From an uncultured Clostridia bacterium (GTDB lineage: Bacteria; Bacillota; Clostridia; Christensenellales; CAG-1252), in NCBI GenBank assembly GCA_946626795.1, contig CAMOUZ010000063.1:1-6758 (forward strand): 6,758 bases of DNA, read 5' to 3'. Positions within the stretch are counted from its first letter, which is position 1; every line of letters starts with the position of its first letter. A program made the translations under genes and the position numbers. The notes under the pieces were generated by a model. It worked only from the letters and a program-made list of their open reading frames with translations, did not search any database and was not told where the DNA came from. Below are positions 1 through 5,636 of the stretch, piece after piece.

Positions 1-407
1 AGATCCCCCCGCTTCTCGATGAGTCCCGTATGGAAATGTCCGTAAAGGAAAATGTCGTACTTCCCTTCGGGAAGATGCTCGGGATCGTAATGATCGCCGT
101 GCGTACAAAAGACCCGCTTCCCGCCCTGGTCGAACGTCAAAAAAGGCGCAAAATCAAAATGAGAGACCGTCATATCCACGTCGCTGTCGCAATTTCCTTT
201 GACGACGAGAAGTCGATCCGCTTTTTCATTCAAAAGCTCCGCCACCTTCAAAGGCGCATACCCTTCGGGAAGAGGATTTCGCACTCCGTGATAATAGAGA
301 TCTCCGAGGAGGATATATCTCTCCGCCCCGTATTTCTCCGCAAGATAAAAGAAAGCCTCCGCGGCGGGATAAGAGCCGTGAATGTCCGAAGCGACGGCGA
401 TCTTCAT
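1..407 (-). CDS. yfcE: YfcE-type metallophosphoesterase, partial (C-terminus beyond left edge)
   Basis: Reading the minus strand from ATG 407-405 gives 135 codons with no stop before the window edge. The protein opens with the calcineurin-like phosphoesterase signature: ASDIHGS (D8, H10), LLGD (D36), KGNCDSDVD (N72, D74), THGD (H103) and YGHFHTG (H124, H126). The stretch HGVRNPLPEGYAP is very close to what I recall of E. coli YfcE, a soluble metal-dependent phosphodiesterase of about 184 residues, so roughly the last 45-50 residues are missing. Family knowledge gives activity on artificial phosphodiesters in vitro; the natural substrate is not settled. The start is well supported: AAGGAG sits 5 nt upstream, and the ATG overlaps the aroQ stop as ATGA (404-407). 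It is the last visible gene of the aro operon and should be co-translated with aroQ. Nothing in it suggests a direct role in aromatic synthesis. Confidence 0.93.
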   Translation of the reverse strand, partial: MKIAVASDIHGSYPAAEAFFYLAEKYGAERYILLGDLYYHGVRNPLPEGYAPLKVAELLNEKADRLLVVKGNCDSDVDMTVSHFDFAPFLTFDQGGKRVFCTHGDHYDPEHLPEGKYDIFLYGHFHTGLIEKRGD

Positions 408-850
408 GCGTTCTCCTTCGGGTCGTCCTTCCCCGCGATCATCCGAAGCGCCTTGTAATATCCCTCGAAGCCGAGCCCCGTGATGCGGCTCTTCGCCACG
501 AGCGACACATAGCTGATCTTGCGGAAATCTTCGCGCGAGTCCACGTCGGTAAGATGCACTTCATAGGTGGGGATATTCACCGCTTTCAAAGCGTCCAGGA
601 TGGCGACGGACGTATGCGTGTATGCGCCGGGATTGATGACGATGGCGTCATACTTCCCGAGGGCGCGCTGGATATACGTGACGATCTTTCCCTCGCCATT
701 GGACTGCACGCACTTCACGCCCAAGCCGAGCGCTTTCGCCTCCTTCTTGATGCTTTTCACCAGCGAGGCATAGCTCTTATCTCCATAGAGATCGGGCTCG
801 CGAATGCCGAGCATATTCAGATTCACTCCGTTGATGACGAGGACTTTCAT
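404..850 (-). CDS. aroQ: Type II 3-dehydroquinate dehydratase
   Basis: A 148-residue soluble enzyme that converts 3-dehydroquinate to 3-dehydroshikimate, the third shikimate-pathway step. Length and motifs fit the type II, dodecameric family. Visible motifs are NGVNLNMLG near the start, REPDLYG with R17 and catalytic Y22, QSNGEG (49-54), INPGAYTHTS with N73 and H79, EVHLTD with catalytic H99, and R106. Small departures from the usual signatures are Val9 where Pro is normal (NGPNLN) and Thr-Asp after the catalytic His where Ser-Asn is common. The C-terminus adds a short charged tail. The start is set by AAGGAG 8 nt upstream and by ATGA overlap with the stop of the aroE-aroK gene (847-850); its own stop overlaps the yfcE start (404-407). 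It acts directly after AroB and before the AroE domain encoded upstream. Confidence 0.96.
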   Translation of the reverse strand: MKVLVINGVNLNMLGIREPDLYGDKSYASLVKSIKKEAKALGLGVKCVQSNGEGKIVTYIQRALGKYDAIVINPGAYTHTSVAILDALKAVNIPTYEVHLTDVDSREDFRKISYVSLVAKSRITGLGFEGYYKALRMIAGKDDPKENA

Positions 851-2067
851 ATCATCTTCTCCTTTTCGAGGATCGCCCTGACGGCGTCCTCGACGCTACC
901 GTTATTTTGGACGCGAATATCCGCCGCGGCTTCATAAAGAGGAGCGCGCTCGCGATATAAAGCCTCGATCCGCCCGCCCTGCGAAAGAGGTCTCCCTTCT
1001 GAGGACAAGCAAGCAAGATCCCGCTCCACATAGACGATGATCCCGTTTTGTTTGAGATTCATAAGATTTCTCTCGGATTTCACCGCGCCGCCCCCCGTGG
1101 AGAGGATGACGCCGTGAAGCTTGGAAGCTTCGGCGATGACTTCGCTCTCATAGGCGCGGAAGACATTCTCCCCTTCCTTCGCAAAGATCTCGGGGATGGA
1201 GCCATGCTTCTTCACGATCTCCTCGTCCGTATCGATACAGCGTTTGCCCGTCTTCTTCGCGAGCGCGCGCCCGATTGTGGTCTTGCCGCAAGAGGGCATC
1301 CCGATGAGGACAAGATTTCGATCTTCCGAGAGGATCTCCTTCACGACGCGTTCGATGACGCTCCGCTCGGGGAGCTTCCCCGTGAATTTCTCCGCACTGT
1401 AATACGCCTGTCCGACGAGCATATCGAGACCCGTCGCCACTTTGAGTCCGCGCGCTTCCGCCTGCAAAACGAGGCGAGTCTTGAAAGGATTATAGATCAC
1501 TTCCTGCACGCCTTCGAGCGCGGGGAAAAGCGATAGATCGACGAGGCAATCCTCATTGGAGGGAAAAGTCCCCACGGGCGTCGTATTGATGATGTACTGT
1601 GCGTCTTTATGATTCCCGATATTCTGATAGGTATCTTCGCCGCTGCGGCTGATCTTCCGTATCTCCTTTGCGCCCGCCTTCTCCGCGAGGTACGCCGCCG
1701 TGGAGGAGGTATTCCCCGTGCCGAGGATGAGCACTTTCTTCCCCAAAAGGGACATTCCGGAGCGTTCGAGAGCGTATTCCATCCCGCGGATATCCATATT
1801 ATATCCGACGAGCTTCCCCTCTTCTTCCATCACGAGGTTCACCACGCCGAGACGCTTCGCCTCCTCCGTGATCTCGTCGAGATACTCCATAATTGCGCTT
1901 TTAAAAGGGATCGTGACATTGAAACCTTTATATTTGCGAGCGCGCACGAAAGAGGCGAGCTCCCCTTCTTTCACTTCGATGAGATCGTAATCGTAGCCGA
2001 GCTTATTATGCACGACTTTGGAATAGCTGTAATTCAGCCTTTTTCCGATCAAACAGTACTCCGCCAT
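847..2067 (-). CDS. aroE-aroK: Bifunctional shikimate dehydrogenase-shikimate kinase fusion
   Basis: A 406-residue fusion catalysing two successive cytosolic steps: 3-dehydroshikimate to shikimate (NADPH) and shikimate to shikimate 3-phosphate (ATP). Residues 1-246 are AroE: S14 and S16 for shikimate binding, FNVTIPFK with catalytic K56, N77, D92, the dinucleotide loop GTGNTSSTA (116-124), INTTPVG (160-166) and LDMLVGQA with Q220. Residues about 250-406 are AroK: Walker A GMPSCGKT (256-263), DTD (279-281), FR (R304), STGGG (323-327), lid GRPL (R359) and RAPLY (R374). Both active sites look intact. The AroE half is compact and its signatures drift: YSYSK for HSxSP, GVVN for GAVN, NMD for NTD, and GTGNTSS for GAGGA. 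It follows aroB after 1 bp and overlaps aroQ as ATGA. The SD-like GGAGTG lies within the aroB end. A frameshift-free linker of only a few residues argues for a true fusion. Confidence 0.95.
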   Translation of the reverse strand: MAEYCLIGKRLNYSYSKVVHNKLGYDYDLIEVKEGELASFVRARKYKGFNVTIPFKSAIMEYLDEITEEAKRLGVVNLVMEEEGKLVGYNMDIRGMEYALERSGMSLLGKKVLILGTGNTSSTAAYLAEKAGAKEIRKISRSGEDTYQNIGNHKDAQYIINTTPVGTFPSNEDCLVDLSLFPALEGVQEVIYNPFKTRLVLQAEARGLKVATGLDMLVGQAYYSAEKFTGKLPERSVIERVVKEILSEDRNLVLIGMPSCGKTTIGRALAKKTGKRCIDTDEEIVKKHGSIPEIFAKEGENVFRAYESEVIAEASKLHGVILSTGGGAVKSERNLMNLKQNGIIVYVERDLACLSSEGRPLSQGGRIEALYRERAPLYEAAADIRVQNNGSVEDAVRAILEKEKMI

Positions 2068-2068
2068 A

Positions 2069-3115
2069 TCACTCCACTCCGAAATACTTTGCGAGATCTT
2101 TGGTTTTCACGTCCGTCAGACGGCATTTTCCGATCCCTTCGATGGTGACGAGGGTGAGGACATCTCCGCTCCTCTTTTTATCCGCGAGGAAATGTGGCAA
2201 AAGCTCTTCTACGGGATCCAAAGAGAGGTCAAGGTCGCAAGCCGAAAGCAGGGCGAGGATCTCTTCTCCTTCCTTGGGATCGAGCTCTCCTCTCTCCACG
2301 GCAAGTTTGGTCATCTCCTTCACGCCGTACGCTACGGCGACTCCGTGCGGCACGGCGAACGAGGTGAGGATCTCCACCGCGTGCGCGATGGTGTGCCCGA
2401 GATTTAAGAACTTGCGGCTTCCGCCCTCGCGCTCATCCTCTTCCACGATGCGGCGCTTCGCCTCCACGGAAAGACGAACGAATTCTTCGAGAGTGTCGCT
2501 CGTCAGCCCTTTTTTCAAGATCTCGAAGATGCGCCCGCCTTCCAAAACGGCGTATTTCACGCCCTCTCCGAGCCCGTTCTTGATCTCCTCATAAGGAAGG
2601 GTGCGGAAGGTGGCGGTGTCGCAGAGCACGAGATCAGGCTGATAAAAAGCGCCCACGAGGTTTTTCCCCTGCGGAAGGTCCACGGCGGTCTTCCCGCCCA
2701 CGGAGGAATCGATCGCCGCGAGGAGAGACGTAGGCAGATTTACAAAATGCACGCCGCGCATATAAGTGGCGGCGACGAAACCCGTAAGATCCCCCACGAC
2801 GCCTCCGCCGAGCGCAAGAAGGGTGTCCGTGCGCGTAAAGCCCTCTTCCGCGAGGAAAGAGAGAATGCGCCCGTATTCGATGAGGTTCTTGGACTCTTCG
2901 CCCGCGTCGAAAACGTAGGTCGACACTTCATAGCCGTGATAAGTGAGAACGTCCGAGACTTCCTCGCCGTAAAGCGGCATGACATTACTGTCCGAGATCA
3001 CGGCGACTTTGCCTTTGATCCCGATGGCAGAGAGATATTCCCCGAGCTTCGCGATGCCGCCCTGTTCGATGACGACGTCATATTCTTTGGATGCTTTCAC
3101 ACGTACGATACTCAT
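2069..3115 (-). CDS. aroB: 3-dehydroquinate synthase
   Basis: A 348-residue NAD- and metal-dependent cytosolic enzyme that cyclises DAHP to 3-dehydroquinate, the second step of aromatic biosynthesis; the length is normal for AroB. The N-terminal Rossmann-like part ends in the NAD-binding ALGGGVVGDL (101-110). Next come RGVHFVNLPTSLLA, DSSVGGKT (136-143) and GKNLVGAF. The metal ligands are all visible: E184 in GLGEGVKYA, H241 in NLGHTIAHA and H257 in VPHGVAVA. The start ATG (3115-3113) is preceded by GGGGAG with 6 nt spacing, located inside the end of the TIM-barrel gene, and only 3 bp separate the two genes. The stop is 1 bp from the aroE-aroK start. No truncation or missing catalytic residue was noticed. 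Confidence 0.97.
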   Translation of the reverse strand: MSIVRVKASKEYDVVIEQGGIAKLGEYLSAIGIKGKVAVISDSNVMPLYGEEVSDVLTYHGYEVSTYVFDAGEESKNLIEYGRILSFLAEEGFTRTDTLLALGGGVVGDLTGFVAATYMRGVHFVNLPTSLLAAIDSSVGGKTAVDLPQGKNLVGAFYQPDLVLCDTATFRTLPYEEIKNGLGEGVKYAVLEGGRIFEILKKGLTSDTLEEFVRLSVEAKRRIVEEDEREGGSRKFLNLGHTIAHAVEILTSFAVPHGVAVAYGVKEMTKLAVERGELDPKEGEEILALLSACDLDLSLDPVEELLPHFLADKKRSGDVLTLVTIEGIGKCRLTDVKTKDLAKYFGVE

Positions 3116-3118
3116 ATT

Positions 3119-3997
3119 TCACTCCCCGTCCAATGCCTTGCGGACGCTCCGTCCGATCTCCGTCAAATAACGAAATCCCGTTTCGAGGTGCTCTTCCGGC
3201 ACTTTCTCGAAATTTACTTCAAAATTGATATTGCCGCGATAACCCACCTTTTTCAAGGCTGCGAAAGTCTCCGCAAAGGGGATATTTCCGAAATAAAGCG
3301 GGCTATGATCGTCGCGCGCGCCCGTATTATCATGGAGATGTAAAGCAAGGAGTTTTTCCCCGATGGTCTCGATCATCAAGGGGATATCCTCCCCCGTGAT
3401 ATTCGCATGCCCCGTATCGAGGCAAACGCCGAAGGAATCTCCGAGGAGATCTGCGGCGCGGCGAAGCTCCTCTCCCGTGGAATAAATGGTGGGATAAAGC
3501 CGCTTATAACCGTCCGGATCCACCGCCTTCGCAAACATATTTTCGAGGAGACCTTTCACCCCCGTCTCCCGCAAAGCGGGCTCGACGGCGCGGAAGATCT
3601 CGACATTCAGATCAAAGCATTCTTGCCTGCGCATATCGCCGTAACAACCCCCGAATTTCACGGGATGCATCACGACGCCCTGCGCGCCGAGAAGCTTCGT
3701 CGCGAAAACAGACTCCTTATAAGCGAAAATGATCTCTTCGAGACTGCTCTCTTCCAGATAACAGAAAGGCGCGTGAGTCTGCCCGATGACAAGCCCCGCA
3801 TTCTCTGCGGCGCGGCGAACAAAGGCGCATCTCTCTTCGAGCGTGCCCTCGCCCGCGAGGTAACACGTCATCTTATGAACGTACTGATAGAGCGGGAAAT
3901 CGACAGCTTCCGCCCCTGCGCGTGCCAAAAGCTCGAAGCTGCGCTCCAAAGGGAGTCTGTCGATATAACCGTAACCGCTGATACTGACCTTTCTCAT
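3119..3997 (-). CDS. Xylose-isomerase-like TIM-barrel protein (sugar phosphate isomerase/epimerase superfamily), operon leader
   Basis: A 292-residue protein of the AP-endonuclease-2 / xylose-isomerase-like TIM-barrel superfamily. The expected divalent-metal ligands appear in order at strand ends: E152 in GLLENMF, D194 and H197 in CLDTGHANI, H222 in LHLHDN, D230-H231 in RDDHSP, and E260 in NFEVNFE. QTHAPF (73-78) and VMHPVKFGG (109-117) fit the earlier strands. No signal peptide or membrane segment is seen. The superfamily includes sugar isomerases, hydroxypyruvate isomerase, endonuclease IV and 3-dehydroshikimate dehydratases (AsbF/QsuB type); residues alone do not decide among these. It lies 3 bp before aroB, so a role linked to shikimate intermediates is possible but only inferred from context. 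I chose ATG 3997. An in-frame TTG at 4033 would add 12 residues, but that TTG is the first base triplet of the promoter -35 box and has no SD. Confidence 0.85.
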   Translation of the reverse strand: MRKVSISGYGYIDRLPLERSFELLARAGAEAVDFPLYQYVHKMTCYLAGEGTLEERCAFVRRAAENAGLVIGQTHAPFCYLEESSLEEIIFAYKESVFATKLLGAQGVVMHPVKFGGCYGDMRRQECFDLNVEIFRAVEPALRETGVKGLLENMFAKAVDPDGYKRLYPTIYSTGEELRRAADLLGDSFGVCLDTGHANITGEDIPLMIETIGEKLLALHLHDNTGARDDHSPLYFGNIPFAETFAALKKVGYRGNINFEVNFEKVPEEHLETGFRYLTEIGRSVRKALDGE

Positions 3998-4003
3998 AAG
4001 TTT

Positions 4004-4033
4004 ATTATAATAAATGCCCTCCCTCTTCGTCAA
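4004..4033 (-). promoter_or_regulatory. Sigma-A promoter of the TIM-barrel/aro operon
   Basis: Read on the minus strand: -35 TTGACG at 4033-4028 (5 of 6 consensus), an 18-nt spacer, and -10 TATAAT at 4009-4004 (6 of 6). Standard spacing places the transcript start near 3997, which is the A of the ATG. An AT-rich stretch with two ATATTTC copies (about 4044-4058), upstream of the -35 box, could act as an UP element. No other promoter is evident inside the operon. Function is inferred from consensus match. Confidence 0.78.
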
Positions 4034-4156
4034 GGAAGAGAGGATATTTCAATATTTCGCGCGCTCGCGCGGGTCTTCCTCTCCCACGAAAAAAACTTTC
4101 TTTTCGCCGTATAGAAAAGCACACCCCGTCCATAATCAATGTGACGGAGGTATGAT
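4034..4156. other. Divergent intergenic region between the aro operon and the M23 gene
   Basis: These 123 bp separate two divergent transcripts. They hold the candidate UP-like AT stretch of the aro promoter (4044-4058), a 14-bp GC palindrome (4058-4071), the sigma-G-like promoter of the M23 gene and its SD GGAGG (4146-4150). I see no riboswitch, tRNA-sensing T-box or attenuator, so there is no sequence sign of aromatic-amino-acid control upstream of the operon. Confidence 0.6.
4109..4137 (+). promoter_or_regulatory. Candidate forespore (sigma-G/sigma-F-like) promoter of the M23 gene
   Basis: GTATA at 4109-4113 and CATAATC at 4131-4137 are separated by 17 nt. This fits the B. subtilis sigma-G pattern (GHATR, 17-18 nt, CATNHTA) except for the last base. 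The -10 ends about 19 nt before the ATG at 4157. A sigma-A reading is weaker because no TTGACA-like box lies at the right distance. The call rests on short motifs and on the SpoIIQ-like product, so it is tentative. Confidence 0.4.
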
Positions 4157-4858
4157 ATGGAAAAGTCAAAGAAAGTAAAGAACGCGAAATTCGCGGCATT
4201 TATCAAGAAAAACTTATACTTAATACTTATGATCGTCTGCGTGATCGCCATCGCCACGATGGTAGCGGTCACTTACGCGACCAAACAGCACAGCACGGAC
4301 GGCGTCGTGGACGCGAGCGTGGACGTCCCGACGGACACCTCTTCGGAGCCTTCCGAACCGACGGGACCTTCCGAGCCTTCCGAGCCCTCGGAACCCACGG
4401 GACCCTCGGAGCCTTCCGAGCCCACCGTGACGGAGGAGATCGTCTTCTGCATGCCCGCGGAGGGGGAAGTCGTTGGGGTCTTCTCGAATGACACCCTCGT
4501 CTATAACGCCACGCTGAATCAATGGAGCACTCACGAAGCATATGACCTCGCGGCGGAAGTGGGCACGGAGGTGAAATGCGTCTTCGACGGCACGGTGAAG
4601 AGCGTCACGTCCAGCGTCCTTCGCGGCACGGAGGTGGTCATCGAGCATAAGGACGGACTCACGAGCGTTTACAGCCTGCTCGGAAGCGACGTCTCGGTCA
4701 GCGCGGGGCAAGCGGTCAAGAAAGGAGACGTCATCGGCTGTATCGCCGAAAGCGGCACCTTCGAGAAGCATAAAGGCCCTCACCTTCATTTCGAGCTCCG
4801 CGACGCAAACGGCGAAAAGATCGATCCTATGCAATATTTCGAAGTGGGCAATAAATGA
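4157..4858 (+). CDS. spoIIQ: SpoIIQ-like membrane-anchored LytM/M23 endopeptidase
   Basis: A 233-residue protein: a short basic N-terminus, one membrane segment (about 19-41), a low-complexity Ser-Glu-Pro/Thr-Gly-Pro linker (63-89) and an extracytoplasmic LytM/M23 domain (about 97-230). The zinc site looks complete: H126 and D130 in THEAYD, and HLH with H209 and H211. The domain layout, KDGLTSVYSLL, the VSAGQAVKKGDVIG stretch and DPMQYF resemble what I recall of SpoIIQ, the forespore protein that pairs with SpoIIIAH across the septum. B. subtilis SpoIIQ has lost the first zinc His, whereas many clostridial ones keep it, as here. The start is supported by GGAGG 6 nt upstream. The gene is monocistronic, divergent from the aro operon, and ends at a bidirectional terminator. 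A generic M23 cell-wall hydrolase is the alternative; the M23 call is near certain, the spoIIQ name less so. Confidence 0.88.
   Translation: MEKSKKVKNAKFAAFIKKNLYLILMIVCVIAIATMVAVTYATKQHSTDGVVDASVDVPTDTSSEPSEPTGPSEPSEPSEPTGPSEPSEPTVTEEIVFCMPAEGEVVGVFSNDTLVYNATLNQWSTHEAYDLAAEVGTEVKCVFDGTVKSVTSSVLRGTEVVIEHKDGLTSVYSLLGSDVSVSAGQAVKKGDVIGCIAESGTFEKHKGPHLHFELRDANGEKIDPMQYFEVGNK
4343..4423 (+). repeat. In-frame 9-bp-unit repeat coding the SEP/TGP linker
   Basis: These 81 bases encode residues 63-89 of the M23 protein, built from SEP and TGP triplets in the order SEPSEPTGP, SEP, SEPSEPTGP, SEPSEP. All units are 9 bp (TCN GAN CCN-type), so slippage would change linker length without breaking the frame. 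Codon variants differ between copies (TCG/TCC, GAG/GAA, CCT/CCC/CCG), so it is not a freshly expanded array. Confidence 0.85.
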
Positions 4859-4881
4859 TCGCATAAAATTCGATCTCAAAA

Positions 4882-4914
4882 AAAAGAGCAGGTGCGTTTG
4901 GTGCCTGCTCTTTT
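4882..4914. terminator. Bidirectional Rho-independent terminator
   Basis: An inverted repeat pairs AAAAGAGCAGG (4882-4892) with CCTGCTCTTTT (4904-4914), an 11-bp perfect stem with a loop of about 11 nt. A-tract and T-tract flanks make it work in either direction. It lies between the ends of the convergent M23 gene (stop at 4858) and the PH-like membrane protein gene (stop at 4942), so one hairpin serves both. Confidence 0.9.
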
Positions 4915-4941
4915 ACCTTGAAAACCCGATTTAAAAAATGC

Positions 4942-5541
4942 TCATTCCCCTTGGGCTGCCTCGGGAGGCGTCTCCTCTTTCTCTTCTTCGGGCGCAGTTT
5001 TTCCTACTTCGCCCGCGCGAGCGCGCAATAAAACAGAACCGATTTCATTTGCGATCTCCAACGCAAATGATTTCCCGCTATACTCTTTTTCGATCTCGAT
5101 CACACAAGCATTACATTGTCTTTCGTAAACTTTGATCTTCAAAGCGGTTCTCATCATATATTCTTGCTTCTTTTTGATCAAAAACGAAAGTAAGAATATG
5201 ACCAGAGCTACACCGATAAGAACGCCGCCAACTGTCATATTCCAAGCAAAAAGGACGACCAAAGCGGCAAAGAATATGATCGCTGCTATGACGATCAACA
5301 GAATCTTCTTCGGATCGGTCTTCAAAGGGAGCGGATAGCGCGACGTTTGATAGCTCGTATCGATCTTGTTGACATCGGAAAGCAAAATGTCATTCTGCAC
5401 AAAAGTATCCCCTACGACAAAGCGTCGCACCACCCTTTGATTCGTAAAGATCAAAGCGTCTTCATTGCCGATCTGACGAGTTACAGAGAACTCATACCTC
5501 CGCACTACACTTTCACTCTTATGCATTTGGAATTCACTCAT
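4942..5541 (-). CDS. Two-TM membrane protein with bacterial-PH-like N-terminal region, function unknown
   Basis: A 199-residue protein I do not recognise by name. Residues 1-70 are beta-rich; DALIFTNQRVVRR (28-40) and the following ILLSDVNKI resemble the 'LTNkRv...i.l.dV' pattern of bacterial PH-like domains. Two hydrophobic helices follow (about 79-99 and 104-122) with a very short turn, then KKK, which suggests both ends are cytoplasmic. Residues 130-173 (LKIKVYERQ, VIEIEKEY, EIANEIGSVLLRAR) look like a soluble half-domain, followed by an acidic, Pro-rich tail (182-199). The start is secure: AAGGAGGT (5552-5559) lies 10 nt upstream. Transcription comes from a perfect consensus promoter containing a palindromic operator, divergent from an XRE-type regulator. 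Base and codon use appear less GC-rich than the flanking metabolic genes. A membrane-lipid or stress-linked role is only a guess. Confidence 0.85.
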   Translation of the reverse strand: MSEFQMHKSESVVRRYEFSVTRQIGNEDALIFTNQRVVRRFVVGDTFVQNDILLSDVNKIDTSYQTSRYPLPLKTDPKKILLIVIAAIIFFAALVVLFAWNMTVGGVLIGVALVIFLLSFLIKKKQEYMMRTALKIKVYERQCNACVIEIEKEYSGKSFALEIANEIGSVLLRARAGEVGKTAPEEEKEETPPEAAQGE

Positions 5542-5551
5542 TTACAACTAA

Positions 5552-5559
5552 ACCTCCTT
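5552..5559 (-). promoter_or_regulatory. Strong Shine-Dalgarno of the PH-like membrane protein gene
   Basis: AAGGAGGT matches the anti-SD tail over eight bases and lies 10 nt before the ATG at 5541. It is the strongest ribosome binding site in the window and fixes this start. With the perfect promoter it implies high potential expression when not repressed. Confidence 0.88.
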
Positions 5560-5572
5560 CATATGTAAATAT

Positions 5573-5602
5573 ATTATATCACGCCCAATGGGCGTATGTC
5601 AA
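5573..5602 (-). promoter_or_regulatory. Consensus sigma-A promoter of the PH-like membrane protein gene
   Basis: Read on the minus strand: -35 TTGACA at 5602-5597 and -10 TATAAT at 5578-5573, both 6 of 6, with an 18-nt spacer. The transcript should start near 5566, giving a leader of about 25 nt that includes the SD. The spacer is almost entirely filled by the 15-bp palindrome at 5581-5595, so a bound repressor would block polymerase directly. Confidence 0.85.
5581..5595. promoter_or_regulatory. Operator-like palindrome O1
   Basis: ACGCCCAATGGGCGT is a 15-bp palindrome, perfect about its central base. It sits between the -35 and -10 boxes of the membrane-protein promoter. It shares its pattern (ACGCC-N5-GGYGT) with O2, whose start is exactly 30 bp away. 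The likely ligand is the XRE-type protein encoded next to it. Confidence 0.75.
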
Positions 5603-5610
5603 GAGGCGTT

Positions 5611-5625
5611 ACGCCTATTAGGTGT
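5611..5625. promoter_or_regulatory. Operator-like palindrome O2
   Basis: ACGCCTATTAGGTGT is an imperfect 15-bp palindrome of the O1 type (shared pattern ACGCCYANTRGGYGT), ending 11 bp before the regulator's ATG. It should overlap the regulator's own promoter, implying autoregulation. A further 11-bp inverted repeat, GGCGTTACGCC (5605-5615), shares its left half-site, so extra binding modes are possible. Confidence 0.68.
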
Positions 5626-5636
5626 AGACTGCAAAT

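Noticed and set aside
1609..2148. Long plus-strand open frame opposite aroE-aroK and the end of aroB
   Set aside because: It is antisense to two genes with clear catalytic motifs, has no SD, and its composition is that of a shadow frame in GC-rich coding DNA.
2747..3343. 198-codon plus-strand open frame opposite aroB and the TIM-barrel gene
   Set aside because: It is antisense to well-supported genes and shows no recognisable domain; similar shadow frames lie at 3407-4114 and 1048-1536.
3998..4033. TTG start adding 12 residues to the TIM-barrel protein
   Set aside because: The TTG is the -35 hexamer and the -10 lies inside the extension; no SD precedes it.
4058..4071. GC palindrome CGCGCGCTCGCGCG in the divergent intergenic region
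   Set aside because: Almost the same string occurs inside coding sequence at 5015-5026 and near 945-955, so it looks like a compositional motif and not an operator.
4220..4879. 219-codon minus-strand open frame opposite the M23 gene
   Set aside because: Arg/Gly-rich low complexity caused by the reverse of the SEP/TGP repeat; the plus-strand M23 protein has an SD, a membrane segment and a zinc site.
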